This document shows positions 16,986-25,031 of a DNA stretch of 64,000 nucleotides, piece by piece. The notes below the pieces were generated by a model. It made no database searches. It had not been told where the DNA came from and saw nothing but the letters and a program-made list of their open reading frames with translations. A program made the translations under genes and the position numbers. Origin of the DNA: Bacillota bacterium (lineage in GTDB: Bacteria > Bacillota > Clostridia > Peptostreptococcales > Anaerovoracaceae); contig JAFUCA010000025.1 of the NCBI GenBank assembly GCA_017459895.1, positions 19,404 to 83,403 of the forward strand, written 5' to 3'. Position 1 is the first letter of the stretch, and every line of letters begins with the position of its first letter.

Positions 16986-17921
16986 CTACCACCACCAGGT
17001 CCAGAATCCGGAATCCTCGTCGTCGGAATCTTCATCGACAGCGTCCTCGTCTTCGGAGTCTTCTTCGTCGTCCTGGCTTTCGTCATCATCGCTCAGATCC
17101 TCGTCTTCGTCATCCGGATCATCGCTGTCGCCATCGTCCACCGCTTCATCATCGTCCACCGCTTCATCGTCGTCTACCGCTTCATCGTCGTCTACCGCTT
17201 CATCGTCGTCGTTCAGATCCTCGTCTTCCTCCAGATCCTCATCCTCGTCCGACTCATCGTCATCCGGGACGACTATGACCAATTCATCCTCCGGATCCTC
17301 GATCGGATCTGCCTTCGGCTCAGGCTCTGTTCCCTTGCCGCTTTTCTCAGGCTGTGCCGCGGTCTTCTTTTTCGGTGCGGCCGGTGCGGTCTTCGTATCC
17401 TTCGGCTGCTCCGGAGCTGTCACATTTTGTTTCGGCGTCTTCACCTGCGGTGTCTGCATCTGCGGGTTCTTCTGCGGCGTCTTCACCTGCGGGTTCTTCT
17501 GCTGTTTCGTCATCGGCATGGTCTGGGACTGCCCTGCAGGCATCTTCTGACCGTTATATTCCGGGTTCTGCGCGCCCGCATAAGCTGCCTCAGCCTTTGG
17601 ATCGGCTGCTTCCAGAGCCATCCGGTCCGCATCCTCCGGATCGGCCGTTTCCTCGTTCACACAGGCCTGCTCGGTTTTCGCCTTCTCCTTATGATCAGCG
17701 GTCTCCGCATCCGCGTTCTGGAAGACCAGACCGCTCAGACAGCCGGCCACAACCATGCAGACCGCGATCAGCGCGACCATCAGCTTCTTGCCGGAACCGG
17801 ACGATGCCTGCATGTCCGGATATTCGATAAATGCGCCGCACTCCTCGCAGAACGCGCTTCCCGCCGGAACCGGTGCTCCGCAGTGATCACAATAGGTAAC
17901 ATTCATTTCTGCTGTATACAT
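16986..17921 (-). CDS. Zinc-ribbon membrane protein with Asp-rich repeat tail
   Basis: A 311-residue protein. An N-terminal zinc ribbon (CDHC...CEEC, 11-28), one membrane helix (about 47-67), a Pro/Lys/Gln-rich stretch (about 150-190), then an extremely acidic region containing tandem AVDDDE units and ending in FWTWWW. GCGGAGG supports the ATG at 17921. The acidic tail would lie outside the cell and could bind Ca2+ or other cations; the aromatic end could be a docking tag. It has its own GTAACA-N16-GTACAT promoter element upstream and a terminator downstream, so it is a single-gene unit. Function unknown. Confidence 0.78.
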   Translation of the reverse strand: MYTAEMNVTYCDHCGAPVPAGSAFCEECGAFIEYPDMQASSGSGKKLMVALIAVCMVVAGCLSGLVFQNADAETADHKEKAKTEQACVNEETADPEDADRMALEAADPKAEAAYAGAQNPEYNGQKMPAGQSQTMPMTKQQKNPQVKTPQKNPQMQTPQVKTPKQNVTAPEQPKDTKTAPAAPKKKTAAQPEKSGKGTEPEPKADPIEDPEDELVIVVPDDDESDEDEDLEEDEDLNDDDEAVDDDEAVDDDEAVDDDEAVDDGDSDDPDDEDEDLSDDDESQDDEEDSEDEDAVDEDSDDEDSGFWTWWW

Positions 17922-17971
17922 TTTCTTCTTCCTCCGCTAAAAATCAAGTGTTGATCGTTTCTTTTGAAACT

Positions 17972-17999
17972 ATGTACACAGCCAGCCGGGATATGTTAC
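17972..17999 (-). promoter_or_regulatory. Putative ECF promoter, GTAACA-N16-GTACAT
   Basis: Minus strand: GTAACA at 17999-17994, 16-bp spacer, GTACAT at 17977-17972, about 50 bases before the ATG at 17921. It shares hexamers and exact spacing with three other sites in the locus. Confidence 0.6.
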
Positions 18000-18014
18000 G
18001 GTTTTTTTCATTTT

Positions 18015-19097
18015 TTATCGATAATTTTTTTCCAGGTCCAGAGCCAGCGCCGGAGCGTTGGTGAAATAGCAGTCAACATCCATCTCGATGGCGTCAAGGA
18101 TCTGCTGTTTCTCTGAGAGATCCCACACCGCAAATCTCTTTCCGGCCTGATGCGCCGCCCGGCAGTTGCTCTCGGTCATCATCCCTTCCTCACGGCTGAC
18201 CGCAACCGTGTCCGCGCAGTCCAGCCGGAGTGCCTCGTCGAAGGTCACCTGATTCATATCGCCGTTATTATGGAGAATGATGGAAGGAGCCTCCGGCAAT
18301 TCTCTCTTGACCTCTCTCAGAATTCCCGGATAGAACGATTGCACGATGATGTTGTCCTGCAGTTCGTATTCATCGATCAGTGACAGCAGCTCATACGAAG
18401 CGGCTGTATCGTTCGCCTTGATCTCAACGACGTAGGTGATCTCGGTTCCGTAGCGCTGGAAGACATCCTCCAGCCGAGGAATGCCATCGGAGGCAATCGC
18501 GCCGGCGGGCATTCCGTTATACCCCCGGTCATGGCTGACAAACAGGGTCCCGTCCGCGGCCATCACCACATCCTGTTCCACGCATTCCGCATTTTGACGG
18601 ATCGCCTCATCGAAGCTGGCGATGGTGTTCTCCGCGTAATCTCCGATGTTTTTTGAAGCATAGACCCGCTGCTGCGCTCCGTCCAGGTCTGCCGCGGCTT
18701 CTTCCTCTGCCGTTTCGGTTTCTTCGGCGGCCTCCTCTGCCTCCTCTTCTATCGTCGTTTCTGCGGCTGCCGGATCCGCGTCCTTGCCGTCGTTGTGATC
18801 GCTGACCATGCCGGCAACAAACATCCCCGCTGCTACGGAAAGGGCTGCCAGCCCGAGAAACAAAACCGGCAGGAGCCATTTCGGTTTTCCTTTCGGCTCC
18901 TGCTCTTGATCAAAATCGTATTCTTCGTATGGATCCGGCTGCGAAAGATTTTCCGGAGCATAGGTTTCGGGAGGATCGAATCCCTCCTCCCGAAACGGAG
19001 TATCTCCGATCATCTCCGTCTGATCCACCGGTGCTCCGCAGTGGACGCAGAAGGCATGGCCTTCCGGGATCTCTTTGCCGCAATACTCACAAAACAT
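18015..19097 (-). CDS. Zinc-ribbon, membrane-anchored GDPD-like protein with altered active site
   Basis: A 360-residue protein: zinc ribbon (CEYC...CVHC, 3-20), acidic linker, one membrane helix (about 74-97), Glu-rich spacer, then a GDPD fold (about 145-355). Alignment with the paralogue at 15954-16889 puts Ala-Ser-Lys (147-149) where the catalytic His-Arg-Gly should be, while E-x-D (174-176) and SHD (188-190) remain. It is probably not an active phosphodiesterase, perhaps a ligand-binding sensor. It follows the zinc-ribbon protein gene at 19112 by 14 bp, in one unit. Confidence 0.82.
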   Translation of the reverse strand: MFCEYCGKEIPEGHAFCVHCGAPVDQTEMIGDTPFREEGFDPPETYAPENLSQPDPYEEYDFDQEQEPKGKPKWLLPVLFLGLAALSVAAGMFVAGMVSDHNDGKDADPAAAETTIEEEAEEAAEETETAEEEAAADLDGAQQRVYASKNIGDYAENTIASFDEAIRQNAECVEQDVVMAADGTLFVSHDRGYNGMPAGAIASDGIPRLEDVFQRYGTEITYVVEIKANDTAASYELLSLIDEYELQDNIIVQSFYPGILREVKRELPEAPSIILHNNGDMNQVTFDEALRLDCADTVAVSREEGMMTESNCRAAHQAGKRFAVWDLSEKQQILDAIEMDVDCYFTNAPALALDLEKNYR

Positions 19098-19111
19098 ATC
19101 AGACCTTCCTG

Positions 19112-19990
19112 TTATCTTAAGAATCCAAACGCGCGGACGATCGGCGGTTCCTTGGCTTCACCCTTGCAGATGGAGAAGAAGCAGATAATCTTCACGATTC
19201 CCAGAATCAGGGAGAAGATTCCCAGAGCGGCATAGATGATGGTCGTGAAGGCACCCAGGGCCGCTGTGCCGCCCAGATCGAAGTTCCCGCTCATCATACC
19301 GCTGTTGAGACTGCCGATCAGACTTCCTGCGGTGAAGGGCATCATGATCAAGAGGAACACGACGCCTACGATGACAATCAGCGTATCCAGGACAACGAAC
19401 TTCAGGCCCTGCCGTACATGGAACGCCGCGTAAGGAGAAGTGGTTCCCGCCAGCAGCGCGATGATGATGCCGATGAAGCCCATCAGATAGACCAGCATCG
19501 CTACGGCCTTGTTCTCGGACACATCCTTCGCGTCGAACTCTCTGGTATGATCCCAATTCGGTGCCTGGGCCGGGGGAGCATAGGATCTTGCTCCGCCGCC
19601 GGGATAGCCGCCTCTGCCGCCGCCCTGGTAGCCGCCGCCCTGGTAACCACCGCCCTGGTAACCGCCGCCCTGGTAACCGCCGCCCTGGTAACCGCCGCCG
19701 GGATAGCCGCCCCTCTGGCGGCTGCCATCTGCGCCCGTTTCGGAATATCCGCCGTAGCCGTCCCCCTGGTAGCCGCCGGCATTTTCTTCCCGGCTGCTGC
19801 CGCGGTCTGCGTCAAACGGTTTTGCCGGGGGGATCACCGGAATCGCACCGGCCGGGTGATCTGCCGGACCCTGGGATCCTCCATCCAGAATAACGGTAAC
19901 GTCTTCCGAGTCTGCCAGGTTGGCCCCGCAGGTTCTGCAAAACTTCGCTGTATCAGGTACTTCTGCTCCGCAATTGCTACAAGTTCTCAT
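19112..19990 (-). CDS. Zinc-ribbon protein with GGYQG repeats and DUF4870-like membrane domain
   Basis: A 292-residue protein. Zinc ribbon (CSNC...CRTC, 4-21); a low-complexity region with five consecutive GGGYQ-type units (about 90-135); then a membrane domain with three to four helices (about 160-280) resembling DUF4870/Tic20-like proteins, including the AAFHVRQGLKF segment typical of that family. AGGAGG lies before the ATG at 19990. A GTAACA-N16-GTATGA element precedes it. The Gly/Tyr/Gln region is of the kind that self-associates. Function unknown. Confidence 0.8.
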   Translation of the reverse strand: MRTCSNCGAEVPDTAKFCRTCGANLADSEDVTVILDGGSQGPADHPAGAIPVIPPAKPFDADRGSSREENAGGYQGDGYGGYSETGADGSRQRGGYPGGGYQGGGYQGGGYQGGGYQGGGYQGGGRGGYPGGGARSYAPPAQAPNWDHTREFDAKDVSENKAVAMLVYLMGFIGIIIALLAGTTSPYAAFHVRQGLKFVVLDTLIVIVGVVFLLIMMPFTAGSLIGSLNSGMMSGNFDLGGTAALGAFTTIIYAALGIFSLILGIVKIICFFSICKGEAKEPPIVRAFGFLR

Positions 19991-20049
19991 GTGATTCCTC
20001 CTATTGCATAAATGATAATTTGATTTCTGATTTTAACGCTTACGTTTTA

Positions 20050-20077
20050 TCATACCCTGTCCGGGTGAAAGTGTTAC
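20050..20077 (-). promoter_or_regulatory. Putative ECF promoter, GTAACA-N16-GTATGA
   Basis: Minus strand: GTAACA at 20077-20072, 16-bp spacer, GTATGA at 20055-20050, about 60 bases upstream of the ATG at 19990. Same hexamers and spacing as the other three locus sites. Confidence 0.6.
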
Positions 20078-20084
20078 AGTCCCT

Positions 20085-20465
20085 TCAGACAATTCTCGTT
20101 CCGCACCTTCCGCAGAACTTCGCTGCCGGCCCCATGACGGCTCCGCAGGAAGGACACACGATCTGTGCCGGTGCCTCCGGCGCCGCCGGTTTCGGCTCTT
20201 CCGGGATCAGCCGGCAGCCGCATTCCGCGCAGAAGGCATCCCCCTCGCTCAGCTCAGCGCCGCAGCTGGGACATCGGAAGGGTTCTTTCTCCGGCTCCCT
20301 GAGCAGCTCGGTCAGCTGATCAAAGAGGGGCAGCAGCTGGGGCAGCGGATCCTCAAATGCTCCCTCGTAATATGCCCTGCCAAGCTCCCGGTACAGCGCA
20401 TCCGCCTGCGCCTCTTCTTCTCTGGTCAGTTCCCGCCGGGTATATAATTCCTTTTCCTGATTCAT
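20085..20465 (-). CDS. Double zinc-ribbon protein
   Basis: About 126 residues. A helical, acidic N-terminus (about 1-60) precedes two zinc ribbons: CPSC...CAEC and CPSC...CGRC. No membrane segment, so it should be cytosolic. Two adjacent ATGs exist (20468 and 20465); GGAGG is three bases from the first and six from the second, so the second is used here. It ends the unit that begins with the TPR kinase. The ribbon sequences resemble those of the membrane zinc-ribbon proteins nearby, which hints at a shared partner. Function unknown. Confidence 0.75.
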   Translation of the reverse strand: MNQEKELYTRRELTREEEAQADALYRELGRAYYEGAFEDPLPQLLPLFDQLTELLREPEKEPFRCPSCGAELSEGDAFCAECGCRLIPEEPKPAAPEAPAQIVCPSCGAVMGPAAKFCGRCGTRIV

Positions 20466-20498
20466 CATGCTCCTCCTCTGTCATTGTTGCTCCGGATC

Positions 20499-21422
20499 TC
20501 ATGCCAGTCTGAAACGATCGCCCGCATCGGAAATCGTTATCTCCGTTCCTCTGGGCAGACAGTACAGACGATGCTGTCCCAAAGGCTGGCCGCTCTTCAT
20601 ATGTACGCACCTTCTGGCGGTGGGGTGAACGTGATATTCCTTCAGCTCCTCATCGAAACTGATCTGACAAAGGGATGCCTCCTCCCCGTGATCCACCGGA
20701 ATATCATCGCCCCCGGTGCTTCCGATGAACACCGTTTCCCCTCGGAGCATCGGATATCCTTTTCCTTCATACTTTCCTGCAAGTCCGATGATCGCCCCGT
20801 AAAACTCTCTGTCCGTTGTCACGATTTCACTTCCTTTCCTGAATGGCTCGTCAATGAGCAGCCTCTCCTGAAACCGATATTCTTCCCGCTTCCTATACTC
20901 CATCCTGCTGCGTGCCAGATACCAGACCACCAGTGCGAGTATGCCGACATGAAACACGGACCATACAAGGATCGATGACATCGGCACCTGCAGCACTTCC
21001 ATGTGCACCTGATCGTTCAGAAAACGCATCTGCCGGATCACAATGAGCTTCAGAGTCAGATTGACCAGCACCCCCAGCCCGGAGGACAGCAGGAGCCGTT
21101 CCCCTCTCAGCAGCAGCGCCAATGCGCTCTCGGCGATTCCCAGTGCGAATGAAAGGATCCATGCCGCCAGAAAAAACCGAATCATTTCCTTCAGCGCAAT
21201 GCCGCTGAGGCTTTCCGCAAATCTTCCGATCAGAGGAAGCGAACCCAAATCCTCCAGCCTTTGCAGAGAATGCATCAGGTCCCATCCGTAGATTTCCTGT
21301 CCTCCTGGGATCCTCATCACCGGCAGGAATGCGCTCAGGGCGATCAGCAGGAAGGTTCCTGCGATGGCGTATGATATCGTTCTTCTCCAATGTGCGGAGA
21401 GTTCAGTACCTGTTAACTTCAT
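20499..21422 (-). CDS. Membrane protein with C-terminal FHA-like domain
   Basis: A 307-residue protein: four predicted membrane helices (about 17-33, 80-105, 112-130, 148-168), then a cytosolic segment of about 130 residues with FHA features (ETVFIGSTGGDDIPVDHGEEASLCQISFDEELKEYHVHP). The Gly/Ser/His signature is weaker than in the other FHA proteins here. It begins inside the last codons of the TPR kinase gene (20-bp overlap), so the two are coupled and the kinase may phosphorylate or recruit its ligands. Confidence 0.75.
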   Translation of the reverse strand: MKLTGTELSAHWRRTISYAIAGTFLLIALSAFLPVMRIPGGQEIYGWDLMHSLQRLEDLGSLPLIGRFAESLSGIALKEMIRFFLAAWILSFALGIAESALALLLRGERLLLSSGLGVLVNLTLKLIVIRQMRFLNDQVHMEVLQVPMSSILVWSVFHVGILALVVWYLARSRMEYRKREEYRFQERLLIDEPFRKGSEIVTTDREFYGAIIGLAGKYEGKGYPMLRGETVFIGSTGGDDIPVDHGEEASLCQISFDEELKEYHVHPTARRCVHMKSGQPLGQHRLYCLPRGTEITISDAGDRFRLA

Positions 21423-23430
21423 TGTATAATCCTGTCAGTTCCTCCCAGTCGCTTTGATCACGGCTGGTCCTCGTCTGTCCGGCATAGCTGTAGTACTCTC
21501 TGAATGTGTCGTAATCCGCCTGTCCGGACGGACGCATATCCTGACTGCACCGCTCCGCGTAGGCCATCAGAAACCAGTACCGGAAGGTGTCCTCTCCGTA
21601 CCGGTTCCGGTAATCCTCTGCCAGAGAAAACATGCCCCGGATATTCCGATCATGAAAACAGCATATCGCGGCGTCCCTCCAGTCGTTCCATCTGCCGCTG
21701 TCCGCCATAGCTGTCAGGCGGTACTGTTCCGCCGCGGCGCCGTATCTCTTTTGTTTGCTGTAGGCGGCGGCCAGTTTCCTGCGCACCGAGATCTCCCATG
21801 TGGAATCCTCCAGCTCGCCCAGCGCCTCTTCCATGGCATCCGCGCATCCGTCCCAGTCCTTCCAGTCGCGGTATACGTCGTACATCGCCATATAGGTGCG
21901 ATACTGCAGATACTGGTCGTCCCGGCTCAGGCTTCCGCCCCGCATCTGCCCGGCGGCATCCTGAAAACAATCCAGTGCATCCGACCGCCTCCCGTCCTGC
22001 ATGAGTATCTCTCCTTCGGTATAGGAGATGGCGTACTCCGGCAGATTCCCGCGGCCTTCCCTCGCTGCCTTTCTCGCGTTTTTGATTTTCCCGCGGGCGG
22101 TTTCGGTCTGCCCGTCTCTGGCCAGAGCAACCGCATAGTCCCGGAAGGATGCGGCGTCCATCTGGTTTCCCGAAAAATCCTCCGCCTCTGCAAAGGCTGC
22201 GGCAGCTTCTTCGCTCCTGCCTTCCTGCTCCAGATAAGCTCTCCCCTGCAGACAGTACAGATCCAGAAGGCTCTTCTGTGAATCGGCAGACAGCGTCTTC
22301 TGATCGACCTTGCCGATGTCCCGTTCCAGCTGCCGGCTGCAGTCCTGAAAATCGCCCTCCTCATAGTACGTGAGATCCTTCCAGTAATAGCCCTCTGCCT
22401 CATCCCCGATCAGATCGATCGCCTTCTGACTGGCCTCACGGGCTTCCTCGTAATCACCGGCTTCGACCAGAGCTTCCGCTTCCTCGATCTGCCGGTCATA
22501 CTCAGCGACCTTATGCTTCTGCATCGCCAGGATTCCGGCAGCTCCCGCACACAGGAGCGCGATGACGCAGGCCGCCGCCAGGATGGGCCTGCGGTTTCTT
22601 TTTTGTTTCTGCTGCAGCCTCCGGCTGCTCTGCTGCGGAACCACCTTCAGGGCCTGATACATATCGTAGGCGCTCTGAAAGCGGTTTGCCGGATCCGGCT
22701 CCACCGCCCTGGCGATCACCTGGGCGAAAGGCCATCCCACCGATCCTGCCAGCTGCCGGACATCGGCCGGCGCGCCGCTGTCCTTGCGGATGCGTCCGGT
22801 GGCCAGATGATACAGGGTCGCGCCGACGCTGTAAATATCCGTTCTGGGATCGATCATGAGCCGTGCGTCCTGATTCTTTCTCCTGCCGGCCACAGCCAGG
22901 ATCTGTTCCGGAGAGGAATATCCTCTGGTACATCCCAGAACAGTATTGTTATTAAAGTAGAAGGAAATGTTGAAATCGATCAGACAGATATCTCCATCCG
23001 GTTTCAGCATGATGTTCGATGGCTTGATATCGCCGTGGATGATCGGAATTCTCCGGGTGTGAAGATAATGCAGCGCGCTGCAGATCTGCATCGCCCACTT
23101 CAGCAGATCCTCCTTCGCCATCTGCACTCCCTCCTTCAGGTAATGCTGCAGCGTCTTCCCGGGGATGAAGTCCATCACCGTGAACACCCCTTCGGAGGTC
23201 TCGAGAAAATCCAGCACATGGGGAAGGTAGGAGTGATTGATGTTTTTGAGAATATCGACTTCCTGACGGTTTCTGTCCGCGGAATAGTCCGGATCTATGA
23301 TCTTCTTGAGAACGACCATTTTCTGCAGACGCCGGTGGTATGCCGTGTATACGACTCCGCCGCCGCCTTCGCCGATCCGCTCCAGCACATCATAGGTCCG
23401 CAGTAATTCGTCATTCTTCCAATCCTTCAT
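21403..23430 (-). CDS. Ser/Thr kinase-like protein with membrane helix and TPR repeats
   Basis: A 675-residue protein. Kinase domain at about 12-265 with Gly-loop IGEGGGGVVY and Lys42, but the catalytic loop reads HGD (132-134) instead of HRD, and the metal-binding motif DFN (152-154) instead of DFG. The Asp residues are kept, so activity is possible but would not need activation-loop phosphorylation of the RD type. One membrane helix near 283-303 is followed by TPR-like helices (about 310-660) outside the membrane. It is the first gene after a GTAACA-N16-GTATAT element at 23497-23470. Confidence 0.87.
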   Translation of the reverse strand: MKDWKNDELLRTYDVLERIGEGGGGVVYTAYHRRLQKMVVLKKIIDPDYSADRNRQEVDILKNINHSYLPHVLDFLETSEGVFTVMDFIPGKTLQHYLKEGVQMAKEDLLKWAMQICSALHYLHTRRIPIIHGDIKPSNIMLKPDGDICLIDFNISFYFNNNTVLGCTRGYSSPEQILAVAGRRKNQDARLMIDPRTDIYSVGATLYHLATGRIRKDSGAPADVRQLAGSVGWPFAQVIARAVEPDPANRFQSAYDMYQALKVVPQQSSRRLQQKQKRNRRPILAAACVIALLCAGAAGILAMQKHKVAEYDRQIEEAEALVEAGDYEEAREASQKAIDLIGDEAEGYYWKDLTYYEEGDFQDCSRQLERDIGKVDQKTLSADSQKSLLDLYCLQGRAYLEQEGRSEEAAAAFAEAEDFSGNQMDAASFRDYAVALARDGQTETARGKIKNARKAAREGRGNLPEYAISYTEGEILMQDGRRSDALDCFQDAAGQMRGGSLSRDDQYLQYRTYMAMYDVYRDWKDWDGCADAMEEALGELEDSTWEISVRRKLAAAYSKQKRYGAAAEQYRLTAMADSGRWNDWRDAAICCFHDRNIRGMFSLAEDYRNRYGEDTFRYWFLMAYAERCSQDMRPSGQADYDTFREYYSYAGQTRTSRDQSDWEELTGLYNEVNRY

Positions 23431-23467
23431 CCGACGTATCCTTCCGTTGATTTATCGTTTCTGTGAT

Positions 23468-23980
23468 CTATATACCCGGTCCGGCGGATTCTGTTACCTC
23501 CCTCATCGTAAAAAGGAAATCTTCGTTCGCGAAACGGATCAGCAGACTGCTGCGCAGACGATAGGGACCTGTGATCATCTCCTCGTTGACAAAGGTGTGG
23601 TTCAGCGAGCCCTGGTCCTCCAGATAATAATCGTTTCCGACCCGGTAGATCACCGCATGGATCCGGCTGACCGCAGGATTCCCGGCGATGGTATAATCCG
23701 CGTCTGTGCTTTTGCCGATGGTAAAACGATCCTCTTCGGTCGTGAAGCACTCTCTTGCCGGCGAATTCATCCTCAGAAGACGAAGCTGCCACCGCCGCGG
23801 CGTTTGGGCCTTTGCCGGGGGATCCGCGGCATCCGCTTCCGCCGGCGGCTCCCAGATCCGCCGCTTCAGAACCGGCGCTTCGAATCCGGGCCGCGTGATC
23901 TCCGGGATCTCAAGCCGGTCCGCGTCGACCCATCTTGTGTTTCTGTTTTCGTTGTCATTACCTGTTCCCATTGTTCCCAC
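23468..23980 (-). CDS. FHA-domain protein
   Basis: A 170-residue cytosolic protein. About 75 disordered, Pro/Ala-rich residues precede a clear FHA domain: FTIGKSTDADYTI, AVSRIHAVI and NHTFVN, with the phospho-Thr-binding Arg-Ile-His and Asn present. GGGAG lies upstream of the ATG. It is the promoter-proximal gene of the locus, driven by a sigma-A promoter at 24033-24005. Its last codons contain the putative ECF promoter for the kinase gene. A Thr in the N-terminal tail could be the kinase target, as in GarA-type proteins; this is inference. Confidence 0.85.
   Translation of the reverse strand: MGTMGTGNDNENRNTRWVDADRLEIPEITRPGFEAPVLKRRIWEPPAEADAADPPAKAQTPRRWQLRLLRMNSPARECFTTEEDRFTIGKSTDADYTIAGNPAVSRIHAVIYRVGNDYYLEDQGSLNHTFVNEEMITGPYRLRSSLLIRFANEDFLFTMREVTESAGPGI
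23470..23497 (-). promoter_or_regulatory. Putative ECF promoter, GTAACA-N16-GTATAT
   Basis: Minus strand: GTAACA at 23497-23492, 16-bp spacer, GTATAT at 23475-23470, within the final codons of the FHA gene and about 40 bases before the TPR-kinase ATG. With the site at 7485-7512 it explains why two unrelated proteins both end in VT[DE]S..PGI. Confidence 0.6.
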
Positions 23981-24004
23981 GCTCCCATGTCCGATACTGG
24001 TTTT

Positions 24005-24033
24005 ATTTTAGCAGACATAAGATTAGAAGCCAA
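24005..24033 (-). promoter_or_regulatory. Sigma-A promoter for the signalling locus
   Basis: Minus strand: TTGGCT at 24033-24028, 17-bp spacer, TAAAAT at 24010-24005, about 25 bases before the FHA gene start. It is back to back with the plus-strand promoter at 24034-24062. Confidence 0.65.
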
Positions 24034-24062
24034 TTGATTTTTAGAGGTTCCCGGGATATACT
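24034..24062 (+). promoter_or_regulatory. Sigma-A promoter for the 2-hydroxyacid dehydrogenase gene
   Basis: TTGATT at 24034-24039, 17-bp spacer, TATACT at 24057-24062, followed by about 45 bases of leader and the ATG at 24114. Confidence 0.65.
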
Positions 24063-24113
24063 GATTTCGTAAGCAATGCATTCGAAAGAGCGAAAACAAC
24101 GGAGACCAATATC

Positions 24114-25031
24114 ATGAAAATCGTACTGCTGGACGGCCACACCATCAATCCCGGGGATCTCTCCTGGGCGAAACTGGAGGCGCTCTGCGATGAGTTTGTC
24201 GTTTATGAACGGACGCCGGAAGAACTTCTGGCGGAGCGCATCGGCGACTGCGATGTGCTGATGACCAGCAAGTGCTTCATCACACGGAAGCTGATGGAGC
24301 ATGCTCCCAATCTGAAATACATCGGTTCCACCGCCACCGGCTACAACAACATCGATATCGCGGCAGCGAAGGATCTGGGCATCGCCGTGACGAACATCCC
24401 GGCGTATTCTACGGAATCCGTCGCGCAGCATACCATCGCCCTGATGCTGGAGCTGACCAATCACGTGGGACTGCACAACGACAGCGTTCAGGCCGGCGAC
24501 TGGTGCCGCTGCGAGCACTTTTCCTACTGGAAGACTCCGGTGGTCCTTCTGGCCGGCAAAAGCCTGGGCATCATCGGCTACGGGAGCATCGGACAGCGGG
24601 TCGCCCGGATCGCCGAAGCCCTGGGTATGACCGTGAATATCTACAGCCAGGACCGGGAGGCCGCCATCCGTTCCGATGTGGTCACCCTTCACTGCCCGCT
24701 GACCGCGGACAATGCGAAAATGATCAACGAGGATTTCATCGCTCAGATGAAGCCCGGCGCGTTTCTCATCAATACGGCCCGGGGCGGACTGGTGGATGAA
24801 GACGCCCTGGCGAAGGCTCTGGCCAGCGGCCGGATTGCGGGAGCCGCCGTTGATGTGCTCAGCCGGGAGCCGGCGGCAGAGGACAACCCGCTGATCGGCC
24901 TCGAAAACTGCATCATTACACCCCACATCGCCTGGGTGCCGATGGAGATGCGGCAGAAGATCATTGATGTGCTGGCGGAGAATCTGATCGACTACAGAAA
25001 CGGCGGAACGCTGAACCGGGTGGAACTATGA
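24114..25031 (+). CDS. D-isomer-specific 2-hydroxyacid dehydrogenase (hydroxypyruvate reductase-like)
   Basis: A 305-residue NAD(P)-dependent dehydrogenase. The Rossmann motif GYGSIG lies in the middle; the family's catalytic Arg (NTARGG), Glu (SREPA) and His (ITPHIAW) are all present. It reduces a 2-keto acid to the D-2-hydroxy acid; the closest look is to glycerate dehydrogenase/hydroxypyruvate reductase, but substrate cannot be set from sequence alone. GGAGA precedes the ATG. The stop overlaps the start of the PAP2 gene (ATGA). Confidence 0.9.
   Translation: MKIVLLDGHTINPGDLSWAKLEALCDEFVVYERTPEELLAERIGDCDVLMTSKCFITRKLMEHAPNLKYIGSTATGYNNIDIAAAKDLGIAVTNIPAYSTESVAQHTIALMLELTNHVGLHNDSVQAGDWCRCEHFSYWKTPVVLLAGKSLGIIGYGSIGQRVARIAEALGMTVNIYSQDREAAIRSDVVTLHCPLTADNAKMINEDFIAQMKPGAFLINTARGGLVDEDALAKALASGRIAGAAVDVLSREPAAEDNPLIGLENCIITPHIAWVPMEMRQKIIDVLAENLIDYRNGGTLNRVEL

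Noticed and set aside
7477-23490. Shared C-terminal peptide VT[DE]S..PGI as a sorting tag of two proteins
   Set aside because: The similarity is explained at DNA level by overlapping GTAACA-N16-GTATA elements at the ends of both genes.
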